Source of the DNA: Dictyobacter kobayashii
GTDB taxonomy: Bacteria > Chloroflexota > Ktedonobacteria > Ktedonobacterales > Ktedonobacteraceae
Assembly (NCBI RefSeq): GCF_003967555.1
Contig: NZ_BIFS01000001.1
Span: 434,001 to 498,000, forward strand
Reading direction: 5' to 3'
Length of the DNA stretch: 64,000 nt
The notes below the pieces were generated by a model, which saw nothing but the letters and a program-made list of their open reading frames with translations, was not told the origin of the DNA and searched no databases. This document shows, piece by piece, positions 18,500 through 27,782 of the stretch. Position 1 is the first letter of the stretch, and each line of letters begins with the position of its first letter. Position numbers and translations under genes: made by a program.

Positions 18500-18883
18500 A
18501 TGAATAAAAAGATCCTATTCGGACTTTTAGCCCTTTCTCTTATTACCGTTTTATTCTCTGCCTGTAGAGTTATTGATGCCAACTCTATTCCTAAGAATGT
18601 GGCCGCCCATATGGGTGCATCATCGTTTATTGAGACTGAAGTGACTGTGCCCAAAGGCCAAAAATTGGACCTCATCGATAACGTTGCTGCTCCACACGTA
18701 ATTAAAAACGGTACCTGGAATGGTTCCACACCAGATCCAACCAAAGAGGCAGGCGCTCCCGATGTCAATGTGAACTTCACTGGTGGCGATAAAGCTACTA
18801 TCGGACCATTCAACACCGCTGGTACATTTAAACTGTATTGTACAATTCACGGTGGCATGAAGCTTTCAGTGATTGTGAAATAA
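18500..18883 (+). CDS. Cupredoxin-like lipoprotein (small blue copper type)
   Basis: 127 residues with a lipoprotein-type signal peptide (hydrophobic helix, then LFSAC with the modified Cys at residue 22). The mature part is a plastocyanin-like fold. Candidate copper ligands are His66 in APHVI and the C-terminal C-x3-H-x3-M cluster YCTIHGGMKL, the arrangement of type I copper sites. It probably carries electrons on the outer face of the membrane; a partner is not encoded next to it. AAGGAGG lies 12-18 bases upstream. A terminator follows closely, so it appears monocistronic. Confidence 0.9.
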   Translation: MNKKILFGLLALSLITVLFSACRVIDANSIPKNVAAHMGASSFIETEVTVPKGQKLDLIDNVAAPHVIKNGTWNGSTPDPTKEAGAPDVNVNFTGGDKATIGPFNTAGTFKLYCTIHGGMKLSVIVK

Positions 18884-18901
18884 TTTTTCTCAAATATCTT
18901 T

Positions 18902-18968
18902 AAGAAGCACAGCATATTTCTAGAACTGGCGCGCAAGACTAGACCCTCGCTGTGCTTCTTTTCTTTTC
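18902..18968 (+). terminator. Intrinsic terminator of the cupredoxin gene
   Basis: AAGAAGCACAGC (18902-18913) pairs perfectly with GCTGTGCTTCTT (18949-18960), followed by a T/C-rich tract. Confidence 0.85.
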
Positions 18969-19132
18969 TTCTTCTTTATCTCCTCATGTACCCTTCTTCT
19001 GGTAGAATAAGTCCCGGATACAGAAAGATATAGTACTTTCATGGTATATGTTGCACAAATTTACGGCCCCGGCCGGAAGGTGTGCTATACTACGCAGCAG
19101 TATTGATTATATACGAGGGTGATAGTCGATTT

Positions 19133-19747
19133 ATGCAACAGAAAACATTCAAACAAGACATAAAAGTAAAACCAATTTCACTCGCTCTCAAATGTGGAGC
19201 GGTGTCGTGTGCTTTGTTACTTAGTGTTGTAGTAGTCGCCTGCGGGGCAAATGCTGATACGACCACTGCGGCTGCTCAACCGCAGCCAACAACGACTATT
19301 AATCTCAATGGATCATCACTTACCCCCACGCCGACACTTCCACCACAGGCGTGTGGCGTCTGGCTGCTCAATTCATCCCCCACCTTCGATGAAAAAGGCG
19401 TCATCACCATCTACGCTAAGTTCATCAAAAATGATGAGAATGGCAATCCGGTCGGCATTGGTGGCGCAGGCGTCAACTTTAATATCACCTGGGGTGATCT
19501 ATCTACTACACAGCTGAATGCTGTTACTACCAGCGATGGCCTGGCAGTGGCCAATCTACCTATGGCCGGGCATGTCGCCGCCATCAACCGGCTTTCATTG
19601 ATTACGGCTCAGTTTTCTTCTGGTAACGTGTCCTGTCAGGTAGATAATACACGCCCACAGTCTTTTGTGGTTACAACCGGAACTAAAACCACAGGCACAG
19701 TTACACCTGGTACAGGCGGAAAAAGAAACCGAAAACCGGGTAACTAG
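19133..19747 (+). CDS. Exported lipoprotein with an Ig-like domain
   Basis: 204 residues from ATG 19133; the frame extends to 19082. A charged N-terminus is followed by a hydrophobic helix and the lipobox VVVAC. A Thr/Pro/Gln-rich linker then leads to a ~100-residue beta domain with two Cys residues (QACGVWLL and NVSCQV) that could form a disulfide, in the style of Big-1/invasin-like Ig domains (GGAGVNFNITWGD, TTSDGLAVANLPM). The C-terminus is a low-complexity Thr/Gly/Lys tail. Likely a surface-anchored protein; function unknown. Confidence 0.78.
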   Translation: MQQKTFKQDIKVKPISLALKCGAVSCALLLSVVVVACGANADTTTAAAQPQPTTTINLNGSSLTPTPTLPPQACGVWLLNSSPTFDEKGVITIYAKFIKNDENGNPVGIGGAGVNFNITWGDLSTTQLNAVTTSDGLAVANLPMAGHVAAINRLSLITAQFSSGNVSCQVDNTRPQSFVVTTGTKTTGTVTPGTGGKRNRKPGN

Positions 19748-19792
19748 GGCGATCGTGTTGCCACTGGTGCGCCTCAACAATAATTTATTTAA

Positions 19793-19835
19793 GTGAAAAG
19801 GCGAGAACGCGTTAAACGTGTTCTCGCCTTTTCAC
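19793..19835 (+). terminator. Intrinsic terminator-like hairpin after the lipoprotein gene
   Basis: A 19-bp stem with one G-T pair (19793-19811 with 19817-19835) and a 5-base loop. The 3' arm contains CCTTTTC rather than a long T-run, so efficiency is uncertain. Confidence 0.75.
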
Positions 19836-20240
19836 GTTGACAAGCTAACCTCACGTGTGCTACGCTCTTCACGTTATAGAATTCCTTTTCTGGACGTCCC
19901 AAGGAAGGGTTGAGGCGGTGGATGGACAGCTACCCATGTTGCCTCCTTCATAACAAGGAACCAATATCGATGAAGTCCAACATGGATTACCATTTGATGC
20001 TACGCTTTGTATCGCTGTCGCTTTATTCCATCTTTCTGCTCTCTTCCTGTGTATGGAGCGAAAGGAGTTAAGCCGATTTCTCAAAGTAGCGTACACTGAA
20101 GTTAAAGAATGACCTGACTCATTCCTCACAGCACAAGCACAGCAAGCTCTTTTGTATCATTGGTTGCATAGAAGTATCGCGCTCAAGCCTTTCGTTGCTG
20201 TCGAAAGGGGTCGCGATTAGCAGAGGTAAAGGTACTATCA
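19836..20240 (+). other. Long leader/intergenic region before the cox operon
   Basis: About 400 bases with no convincing gene. The block around 19900-19955 can fold (GAGGC/GCCTC enclosing a GGTGG/CTACC inner stem). A minus-strand 86-codon frame (19869-20129) has no ribosome site or recognisable product. A structured RNA leader is possible because the downstream genes encode a molybdenum enzyme, but I could not match a riboswitch consensus by eye. Confidence 0.35.
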
Positions 20241-20747
20241 ATGACGACGAAGCGTTCAATTACCGTCACCGTCAACGGGCAGCAGCAACATAGCGAGATC
20301 GAGCCGCGCACATTGCTGGTCCATTATTTACGTGAAGTACTGGATCTCACAGGAACCCATATCGGCTGTAACACTTCACAATGTGGAGCCTGCGTAGTTA
20401 TGCTCAACGGTGAAGCGGTCAAATCCTGTACAGTGCTGGCCGTTCAGGCAGATGGTGGTGAGGTAACAACCATCGAAGGTCTGGCCCCTGAAGGCAGCCT
20501 GCACCCGATTCAGGAAGGTTTCTGGGAGAAGCATGGCTTACAGTGTGGCTTCTGCACACCTGGTATGATCATGGCCTCTTATCAACTTCTCAAGAATAAT
20601 CCTCATCCAACCGAGGCCGAGATTCGCCGTGGCTTAGAAGGCAATATCTGCCGCTGTACCGGTTATCAGAATATTGTCCGAGCCGTCCAGGATGCCGCCG
20701 AGCGCATGAGCACCAGCGCGGAAACTCCGGTCCCCGCAGGAGATTAG
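20241..20747 (+). CDS. coxS: Molybdenum hydroxylase iron-sulfur subunit (CoxS-like)
   Basis: The small subunit carries two [2Fe-2S] clusters that pass electrons from the molybdenum centre to FAD. The plant-ferredoxin-type motif [12 protein letters not shown] lies near residues 39-50 with its fourth Cys in KSCTVLA, and the second cluster is in CGFCTPGM and CRCTGY. Length 168 aa is normal. It is first in an apparent operon coxS-coxL-coxM. The family covers CO dehydrogenase, xanthine dehydrogenase and other hydroxylases, so the symbol denotes family only. Confidence 0.95.
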   Translation: MTTKRSITVTVNGQQQHSEIEPRTLLVHYLREVLDLTGTHIGCNTSQCGACVVMLNGEAVKSCTVLAVQADGGEVTTIEGLAPEGSLHPIQEGFWEKHGLQCGFCTPGMIMASYQLLKNNPHPTEAEIRRGLEGNICRCTGYQNIVRAVQDAAERMSTSAETPVPAGD

Positions 20748-20842
20748 TCCCAATCCTTTTGTTGCGCAAGGATGCTCTCTAACCATTGTTGTGTATGGAA
20801 TAGGTTTCATTTCTCAACGTATGAGAAAGGATATGTACACTC

Positions 20843-23179
20843 ATGGGCATTGCAGCTATGCTTGGTACGCCGATCAAACGGCGTGAGGACCCACGCTTGA
20901 TTACAGGTCAAGCAACCTATGTCGATGACATCAAGCTCCTTGGTATGCTCCACATGGCGGTGCTCCGTAGCCCTTACGGACATGCCCGGATCACCAGCAT
21001 CAATACAGACGCCGCCCGCCAACAACCCGGTGTGGTCGCCGTCTATACCGCGCAAGATATTAAAGGTACTGTTGGCAATATTCCAGTGGCGGCTCCCCTT
21101 CCTCCACATATCACAAATGGTATGGGAAGACGCCTGCCACTTGCTGAAGGCAAAGTGCGCTTCTATGGAGATCCAGTGGCGATTGTGATCGCGGAGAACC
21201 GCTATATCGCCCGTGACGCCCTGGATCTCATAGATATCGACTATGAACCACTCCCAGCTGCTATCGATATCGAGAAAGCCATGCAGCCCGATGCTCCGAT
21301 CCTCTATGAAGAATTCAAGACTAATGTCGCCGTCTCTATGCATCCCTCATCCGAAGCCATCGATAAGGTCTTTGCGGAGACCGTGGCCAACGGCGGCGTC
21401 ATCGTTAAAGAGCGCTTCGTCAACCAACGCGTGGCCCCATCTCCAATGGAGACGCGTGGCGTGGTGGCAGAGTTCAGGAAGTCCGATAAGTCTCTCAGTC
21501 TATGGAGCTCTTCCCAGATTCCTCACCTGCTGCGAAACTATCTGGCGGAACAATTGGGCCTGGCCCAGCACCAGGTGCGCGTCATTGTCCCTGAGGTCGG
21601 AGGTGGCTTCGGCTGCAAACTAAACATCTATCCAGAAGAAGCGCTGGCCTCTTTTGCCGCCATGAAAACTGGACGTCCGGTGAAGTGGATTGAGGACCGC
21701 GACGAAAACCTGGCGGCCACGATCCATGGTCGCGACCAGGTAAACTACATGGAGGCTGCCGCGACTAAGGAGGGTAAGGTCGTTGGGCTAAAGTTTCACA
21801 TTATCTCGGATCTAGGCTCATACCTGCAATTCTTTACCGATGTGATCGCCATCGCATTTACCCTGCCAATGTTGAGTGGCTGTTATGATATTCCCAACAT
21901 CTATAGCAGTTGCGATACCGTCTTTACTAACAAGGCTCCAACGGACGCCTATCGCGGTGCTGGACGCCCTGAAGCTGCCTATATGGTTGAACGCGCCATA
22001 GATCTGGTAGCCAATGAGTTGAAGCGCGATCCTGCCGAGATCCGTTTGTTGAACTTTGTGCAACCCGAACAGTTTCCACACACCATGGCAACCGGGGCCC
22101 TCTATGATAGCGGCAACTATGCAGCCGCCCTCGAAAAGGCCATGGATATTATCCAATACGATAAGTTACGCGAAGAGCAGAAACAGGCCCGCGCGCAAGG
22201 CAAATTGATGGGCATCGGGATCTCCTCGTATGTCGAGATCTGCGGCATCGGTCCCAAGGGAACCACGCCGTTTGGTCTGTACGAAAGTGCCCGCGTGCGC
22301 ATTGAGCAGACCGGCACGGTGATGGTCTACACAGGATCTTCACCCCATGGACAGGGAGAAGAAACGACCTTTGCCCAGATCGTTGGCAATGAGTTTGGCA
22401 TCCCCCAGGAGAAGGTCTTGATCCTACATGGCGATACCGACTCTACTCCCGAAGGACGTGGCACCTATGGTAGCCGTACGACGGCAGTGGGTGGTACCGC
22501 AGTCTATCAGGCTGCACTGCGCTTAAAACAGAAGATGGCGACGATTGCAGCCGCAATGTTGGAGGCCAGCGCAACCGATATTGAGCTAGAAGAGGGCAAG
22601 TTTACTGTTGTCGGCTCGCCACAGAAATCGGTCTCATTTGAGGATGTGGCCGCGACCGCCAATACGTCTAACACGCTGGCGCCAGGTATCGAGCCCGGAT
22701 TGGAGACCACCGTTTTCTTTGAGCCAGAGGCCTGTACCTTCCCCTTTGGTACCCATATCTGCGTTGTTGAGATCAATCAGGAGACGGGCGAGCCCAGGAT
22801 CACGCGCTATGTGGCAGTCGATGACTGTGGCAAACAACTCAATCCTCTCATCGTCGCCGGACAGGTTCACGGTGGCATTGCGCAGGGCGTCGGGCAAGCG
22901 ATGTATGAAGAAGTAGTTTATAATGAAGACGGACAACTGCTGACGTCGACCTTCATGGACTATGCCATGCCTATCGCGCCAGAGTTACCATTCTTCGAGC
23001 TAGATCATACCGTCACACCGACCCTTGTCAATCCGCTGGGCGTCAAAGGCGTTGGAGAGGCTGGCACCATTGGCTCGACACCAGCGGTCGCGGCAGCTGT
23101 AGCCGATGCGCTGGGCGTCAACCATATTGATATGCCGCTTAAGGCCGAAAAATTGTGGCGGATCATCCATAAGCAATAG
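20843..23179 (+). CDS. coxL: Molybdenum hydroxylase large subunit, form II CoxL type
   Basis: Binds the molybdopterin-cytosine-dinucleotide cofactor and performs hydroxylation. The active-site loop reads AYRGAGR (residues 369-375), the form II signature; true aerobic CO dehydrogenases (form I) have AYRCSFR with a catalytic Cys. GGGFGCK near residue 253 and the C-terminal GVGEAGTIGSTPA with the conserved Glu are present. Length 778 aa is full. Substrate is therefore open: CO is possible but purines, aldehydes or N-heterocycles are as likely. It sits between coxS and coxM; the start has ATGAGAAAGGA upstream. Confidence 0.95.
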   Translation: MGIAAMLGTPIKRREDPRLITGQATYVDDIKLLGMLHMAVLRSPYGHARITSINTDAARQQPGVVAVYTAQDIKGTVGNIPVAAPLPPHITNGMGRRLPLAEGKVRFYGDPVAIVIAENRYIARDALDLIDIDYEPLPAAIDIEKAMQPDAPILYEEFKTNVAVSMHPSSEAIDKVFAETVANGGVIVKERFVNQRVAPSPMETRGVVAEFRKSDKSLSLWSSSQIPHLLRNYLAEQLGLAQHQVRVIVPEVGGGFGCKLNIYPEEALASFAAMKTGRPVKWIEDRDENLAATIHGRDQVNYMEAAATKEGKVVGLKFHIISDLGSYLQFFTDVIAIAFTLPMLSGCYDIPNIYSSCDTVFTNKAPTDAYRGAGRPEAAYMVERAIDLVANELKRDPAEIRLLNFVQPEQFPHTMATGALYDSGNYAAALEKAMDIIQYDKLREEQKQARAQGKLMGIGISSYVEICGIGPKGTTPFGLYESARVRIEQTGTVMVYTGSSPHGQGEETTFAQIVGNEFGIPQEKVLILHGDTDSTPEGRGTYGSRTTAVGGTAVYQAALRLKQKMATIAAAMLEASATDIELEEGKFTVVGSPQKSVSFEDVAATANTSNTLAPGIEPGLETTVFFEPEACTFPFGTHICVVEINQETGEPRITRYVAVDDCGKQLNPLIVAGQVHGGIAQGVGQAMYEEVVYNEDGQLLTSTFMDYAMPIAPELPFFELDHTVTPTLVNPLGVKGVGEAGTIGSTPAVAAAVADALGVNHIDMPLKAEKLWRIIHKQ

Positions 23180-23192
23180 AGAGGAAAAGTGT

Positions 23193-24058
23193 ATGTCTGT
23201 ACCTGCAGTATTCGATTATCATCCCGCTACATCGGTGGACGAGGCCATCGCGCTTTTGCAACAATACGGAGATGAAGCAAAAGTGCTGGCTGGAGGTCAT
23301 AGTCTGATTCCAGCGATGAAACTGCGCCTGTCTCAGCCGGAACATCTGATCGATATCGGAGGATCAGCGGCCTCTCCTACATCCGTGAGGAGGAAGGCAA
23401 TATCGTTGTGGGCGCGTTGACCACCTATACCCAGATTGAGAAATCCGATCTGTTGCGCACTCATTTTCCTTTGCTGACCGAAGGGACCACGATGATTGGC
23501 GATCAACAGGTACGCAATCGTGGCACCATTGGGGGCAGCATCGCTCACTCTGATCCAGCCGCCGATATGCCAGGCATTGTACTGGCCCTGAAAGCGGAGA
23601 TTGTGGTTCAAGGTCCACAGGGCCAGCGCACCATCAAAGCCGACGATTTCTTTGTGGATACCTTCACGACGGCTTTGGAACCTAATGAGCTGCTGGTTGA
23701 ATTACGCTTCCCTGTTTTGGCTGCCCGGACTGGCTCTGCCTATGAGAAGCTGGCCAACAAAGCCTCGCATTATGCTATCGCAGGTTGTGCAGCCCTCATT
23801 ACGCGTGGAACGGACGGCACCTGCTCAGCAGCCAGTATCGCTATTACCGGTGCGACCGTGCGTACAATTCGGGCCAGCGCCGTTGAGAGCGCACTGGTTG
23901 GCAGTCAGCTAGATGAGGCCACCATCAGCGCGGCGGTCAGCCACGCGACCGATGGCGAGAGTATGATCTCGGATATCCATGGTTCCGAAGAGTACCGTCG
24001 TAAAATGGCCGCCGTTGTCGCGCGCCGTGCGATCCTGAAAGCCATCGAGCGCATTTAA
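23193..24058 (+). CDS. coxM: Molybdenum hydroxylase FAD subunit (CoxM-like), frameshifted as sequenced
   Basis: The FAD-binding middle subunit hands electrons to the respiratory chain. ATG 23193 has GAGGA at 23181-23185. Residues 1-57 end in HLIDIGG, then the frame is lost. The correct continuation (GLSYIREEEGNIVVGALTTY) is in the frame open from about 23370 to 24058. One base is missing near 23360-23361; restoring it gives 288 aa, the usual length. FAD-binding motifs are AGGHSL near residue 32 and TIGGSIAHSDPAAD near residue 110. A sequencing error is suspected because the rest is well conserved and other genes show the same defect. Confidence 0.9.
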
Positions 24059-24072
24059 AAGGTTGCTACCCG

Positions 24073-24118
24073 TATATTGTAAGAATACATTGTAACAATA
24101 CATTGTAACGATACAAAT
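24073..24118. repeat. Tandem 13-bp direct repeats upstream of the aminopeptidase gene
   Basis: AATACATTGTAAC occurs twice head to tail without a gap (24084-24096 and 24097-24109). It is preceded by a partial copy TATTGTAAG (24075-24083) and followed by a diverged GATACAAATATAC. Such an array could be an operator; no regulator gene is adjacent. Confidence 0.6.
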
Positions 24119-24133
24119 ATACAGTATTATGTA

Positions 24134-24185
24134 CCCCTTGCGAACGTTTGCTCAGTTGAAAGACTGCGCAAGCGTCCGCAAGGGG
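24134..24185. other. Imperfect long hairpin between coxM and the M29 peptidase gene
   Basis: CCCCTTGCG (24134-24142) pairs with CGCAAGGGG (24177-24185), and pairing continues inward with mismatches (AACGTTTGC against GCAAGCGT). There is no T-run, so it may be an attenuator or RNA stabiliser rather than a terminator. Confidence 0.5.
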
Positions 24186-24223
24186 ACATCTATACAGGCA
24201 AGCAAACATGGTCATAAAGTTTG

Positions 24224-24229
24224 TATAAT
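24224..24229 (+). promoter_or_regulatory. Possible -10 element of the M29 peptidase gene
   Basis: A perfect TATAAT lies 61 bases before ATG 24290 and just after the repeat array and hairpin. No good -35 hexamer is seen at the normal distance, so this is tentative and would imply an activator or a separate promoter inside the cox region. Confidence 0.35.
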
Positions 24230-24289
24230 GAAGGAACAAATATAGAAGTCTGAATCACCGCTAGACCGCTAGAAAGAATCCATTGAGTT

Positions 24290-25393
24290 ATGAACGATAT
24301 CCGCATAGAGCGCTGGGCGCATACGCTGGTCCACTACTGCCTCTATTTAAAACCAGGAGACATCCTCTCCATTCAAGCCACGCCACTGGCGACCCCTTTG
24401 ATTGAGGCTGTCTACCGCGAAGCATTGCACGTCGGAGCACATCCGGTTCCTGTCATCGAACTCGAAGGATTGACTGAGATCTTACTGCGCGAGGGCAATG
24501 ACAGCCAGCTCACCACAGCTTCACCGGTTGCCCTGGCGCTGGCAGAAAAAGCCAATGCCCGCCTGAGTATCCAGTCCGCTAGCAATCCCAAGGCTTTGAG
24601 CACGGTCCCACCTGCCCGCAGTGCCAAACGCCGCCAGGCCAGTCATGCAATCGCCAACATGTTCCGCCAACGTGAGCAGGCCGGCGATTTCCGCTGGTGT
24701 GGTACCCTCTACCCGACAACAGGCTATGCACAGGAAGCTAATATGTCTTTAAAAGAGTTCGAGGAATTTGTCTTCGAGGTCTGCTTCCTTAACGATCCTG
24801 ATCCGATCGCCAGATGGAAAGAGCTGGCTAGCCAGCAACAACACTACGTTGATTGGCTGGTAGGCAAAAAACAGGTCCATGTCCTGGGAGAAGGCACCGA
24901 TCTCAAACTATCGATCGCGGACCGCATTTTTATCAATAGCGATGGTAAACGCAATTTCCCCAGTGGAGAATTTTTTACGGGTCCAATTGAGAACAGCGCC
25001 AATGGCGTGGTACAATTCGATATTCCAGCCACCTACGATGGTCGATCCGTTGAGGGGGTGCGCCTGGTATTCCGCGAAGGTAAAGTTGTCGAAGCCAGCG
25101 CACGCCAGGGCAATGACTACCTCCAGCAGATGCTTAACCTGGATGAAGGGGCTCGCTACCTGGGAGAGTTCGCCTTTGGCAACAATAAGGGTGTGACCCA
25201 TGCCACCAAACAAATTTTATTCGACGAGAAGATGGGCGGCACCATCCATATGGCCCTGGGAGCCAGCTATCCCGAGACCGGCGGTCTCAATCGCTCCGCC
25301 CTGCACTGGGATATGGTCTGCGATCTGCGTACATCCGGCGAAGTATGGATCGACGACACCCTCTTCCTGAAAAACGGCCAGGTATTAGTCTAA
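24290..25393 (+). CDS. Family M29 metallo-aminopeptidase (thermophilic aminopeptidase type)
   Basis: M29 peptidases are cytosolic two-metal aminopeptidases of broad specificity. The C-terminal domain shows the ligand-bearing segments NFPSGEFFTGP, RYLGEFAFGNNKGV, GTIHMALGASYPETGG and LHWDMVCDL, in the expected order. Length 367 aa is slightly short of the usual ~410, with a compact N-terminal domain. It lies between coxSLM and coxDEF on the same strand; M29 genes are not part of the known enzyme, so this is either coincidental insertion or a lineage-specific link. Confidence 0.9.
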   Translation: MNDIRIERWAHTLVHYCLYLKPGDILSIQATPLATPLIEAVYREALHVGAHPVPVIELEGLTEILLREGNDSQLTTASPVALALAEKANARLSIQSASNPKALSTVPPARSAKRRQASHAIANMFRQREQAGDFRWCGTLYPTTGYAQEANMSLKEFEEFVFEVCFLNDPDPIARWKELASQQQHYVDWLVGKKQVHVLGEGTDLKLSIADRIFINSDGKRNFPSGEFFTGPIENSANGVVQFDIPATYDGRSVEGVRLVFREGKVVEASARQGNDYLQQMLNLDEGARYLGEFAFGNNKGVTHATKQILFDEKMGGTIHMALGASYPETGGLNRSALHWDMVCDLRTSGEVWIDDTLFLKNGQVLV

Positions 25394-25441
25394 AACAATC
25401 ATCATATATCAAACATTATTAGTATTTATTGGAGGCTTACG

Positions 25442-26362
25442 TTGGAGCAGGCACAGTTTAGCCAACTTAACAATTTTGCAACAATTGAAGATGTACAACA
25501 TGCGATGTCCGAGCAACACTACATCGCGGATCGCAGCCTGGCAACTGCGATCTTTCTGTCACTCAAGCGACGTAAGCCACTTTTGCTCGAAGGCGAACCA
25601 GGCGTCGGCAAAACAGAGATCGCCAAGGTGCTCTCCGCTTTACTAGGGACGCGTTTGATTCGCTTGCAATGCTACGAGGGCATCGACGTCAATACAGCAG
25701 TTTATGAATGGAATTATACGCGTCAGATGCTACACATTCGGATGCTAGAAGCCAATGCAGGTGAGCGGCAGACAGAGATGAAAGAGATCTTTGGACCTGA
25801 ATTCCTGATGCAGCGCCCACTCTTGCAGGCTATCGATCCCAATAACGCCGCCCCCCCGGTCTTGCTCATCGATGAACTGGACCGTAGCGATGAGGAATTT
25901 GAGGCCTATCTGCTGGAACTGCTGTCAGACTTCCAGATTACTATTCCAGAGATTGGGACTATCCAGGCCAAAGAGCCTCCATTTGTCATTATCACATCCA
26001 ATCGTACCCGTGAGATTCATGATGCCTTGCGTCGTCGCTGCCTCTATTACTGGATTGATTTTCCGAGCCTGGAAAAAGAATACCAGATTATTCTGACACG
26101 TATGCCTGAGGCACCAGAGCGCCTGGCCAAGCAGGTAACCCATTTCGTCCATGAGTTGCGCGACCTGGAATTATATAAAGCTCCTGGGATCGCCGAGACG
26201 TTGGACTGGATGAGCTCATTGCTGGCCCTGGATCAACAGGAGCTAACGGAGGGCGCGATCCGCGACTCGCTGGGCGCCTTGCTCAAATACCAGGATGACT
26301 TGCTGAAGGTCGGCGGCCTCGACATTGGCAAGATTCTGCAGAAACTGCGAGGAGTTTCCTGA
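25442..26362 (+). CDS. coxD: MoxR-type AAA+ ATPase (CoxD-like)
   Basis: MoxR AAA+ proteins act as chaperones; in CO-dehydrogenase operons CoxD helps build the Cu-S-Mo centre. Walker A is GEPGVGKTE (about residues 51-59), Walker B LLIDELDRSD near residue 145, with sensor 1 in FVIITSNRTRE. The start codon is TTG at 25442, with GGAGG at 25431-25435 six bases upstream. It is followed 2 bases later by coxE, its usual partner, suggesting translational coupling. Confidence 0.92.
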   Translation: MEQAQFSQLNNFATIEDVQHAMSEQHYIADRSLATAIFLSLKRRKPLLLEGEPGVGKTEIAKVLSALLGTRLIRLQCYEGIDVNTAVYEWNYTRQMLHIRMLEANAGERQTEMKEIFGPEFLMQRPLLQAIDPNNAAPPVLLIDELDRSDEEFEAYLLELLSDFQITIPEIGTIQAKEPPFVIITSNRTREIHDALRRRCLYYWIDFPSLEKEYQIILTRMPEAPERLAKQVTHFVHELRDLELYKAPGIAETLDWMSSLLALDQQELTEGAIRDSLGALLKYQDDLLKVGGLDIGKILQKLRGVS

Positions 26363-26364
26363 TC

Positions 26365-27717
26365 ATGAATGTACAACCACCAGAGGATCAAGCAATTCAG
26401 GCGCTCTCAGCCAAGGAGTTAGAGCACGGCGAACGGCTGCTCTATCGCCTGACTGAGTTTGGTCGTCTACTCTGGGAGTCGGGCATTAATGTGGGACCCC
26501 ATCAGCTACTGGACCTGGCGGAGACGCTGAATTTCATCGATATTACCAATGCCGAAGACTTTTACGCGACCCTCAAGTGTAGCTTGCTGACCCGTCATGA
26601 GCAGACGGCGATTTTCGATCAGATGTTTTATTATTTCTGGTCGATGCGCTCCAATCTGGATAAAAAACTCGAGAATAATACCAATAGCGGGATCAAACGC
26701 GAAGAGCGCCAGATGCGTCTGCCACCCTCGGAGCGTAAGCGCCTGGCCGAACATCTAAAAACTAGCGAGATGCGCAAGGAGCTGCGTGGCGAGATGCGCC
26801 CGACCGAGCGTAAACGTACCGCTGAAGAAGATGATGAAGAGAGCAAAAACGATCTAGGTGAGCCACAGGGGACCGCCTATAGCGCGATTGAGCAACTGCG
26901 CAAGAAGGATTTTGAGAACTTTACCTGGGAGGAAGTACAAGAGGCCAAGCGCTTGATGGCTGAAATGCATTGGAATCTGGGCCAACGTTCCACGCGCCGT
27001 AAAGCACCGGCCCGCTCTGGCTCGTATCCCGACATGCGGCGCATAGTCAGGCGCAATTTGAAATATGGCGCGGAAATGATCGAATTGACCTGGCGCGAGA
27101 TCAAACAGAAGCCACGGCCACTGGTCATTATCTGCGACATCAGTGGCTCGATGAGCCTCTATTCGCGTTTGCTACTGCATTTTATCCATACGGTATCAAA
27201 CGGCTTGATGAATGTCGAAGCCTTTGTCTTTGGCACACGCCTGACACGCATCACACGCCAGTTAAAGAAGCGCGATGTTGATGATGCGGTACGCGATGTC
27301 TCCAAGTCGGTACAGGATTGGTCGGGTGGCACTCGTATCGGTGATGCCCTGCACTACTTTAACTATCACTGGGCCAAACGTGTACTGGGTCGAGGAGCCG
27401 TGGTACTTATCATCAGCGACGGCTGGGACCGTGGAGAGGCCGATACGCTCCGCGTCGAGATGGATCGCCTGCAGCGTAGTTGTCACCGCCTGATCTGGCT
27501 CAATCCTTTGCTTGGCTCACCGGACTACCGCCCACTCACCATCGGCATGAAAACATCCTTGCCTTTCATCGATGATTTTCTGCCCTCACACAATTTAGAC
27601 AGCCTGTTTAGTCTGGGGAACTTACTCTCTAACATTGATGATAGCCGTCCTGACCGCAGTGAGGCCGCCCGCCGCAAAGCGGTCAAAGTCTGGAGCAAAC
27701 CCCAAAGACGTCCTTAA
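26365..27717 (+). CDS. coxE: von Willebrand factor A-domain protein (CoxE-like)
   Basis: CoxE-type VWA proteins pair with CoxD ATPases in metallocofactor maturation. The N-terminal half is helical and highly charged (residues ~100-215 rich in Arg/Glu). The C-terminal VWA domain contains the metal-site motif DISGSMS near residue 260, GGTRIGDALH for the Thr ligand near residue 320, and IISDGWDRGE near 350. Length 450 aa is typical. The start ATG has GAGGAG nine bases away. Confidence 0.92.
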   Translation: MNVQPPEDQAIQALSAKELEHGERLLYRLTEFGRLLWESGINVGPHQLLDLAETLNFIDITNAEDFYATLKCSLLTRHEQTAIFDQMFYYFWSMRSNLDKKLENNTNSGIKREERQMRLPPSERKRLAEHLKTSEMRKELRGEMRPTERKRTAEEDDEESKNDLGEPQGTAYSAIEQLRKKDFENFTWEEVQEAKRLMAEMHWNLGQRSTRRKAPARSGSYPDMRRIVRRNLKYGAEMIELTWREIKQKPRPLVIICDISGSMSLYSRLLLHFIHTVSNGLMNVEAFVFGTRLTRITRQLKKRDVDDAVRDVSKSVQDWSGGTRIGDALHYFNYHWAKRVLGRGAVVLIISDGWDRGEADTLRVEMDRLQRSCHRLIWLNPLLGSPDYRPLTIGMKTSLPFIDDFLPSHNLDSLFSLGNLLSNIDDSRPDRSEAARRKAVKVWSKPQRRP

Positions 27718-27782
27718 GGGCTGTTCCGTATATTAAAAGAGAAGTATATTTCCAGCGAGTCCAGGCATGGAGGGAGAATAAT

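Noticed and set aside
19869..20129. 86-codon minus-strand frame, considered as a transposase remnant
   Set aside because: No transposase motif, terminal repeats or ribosome site could be identified.
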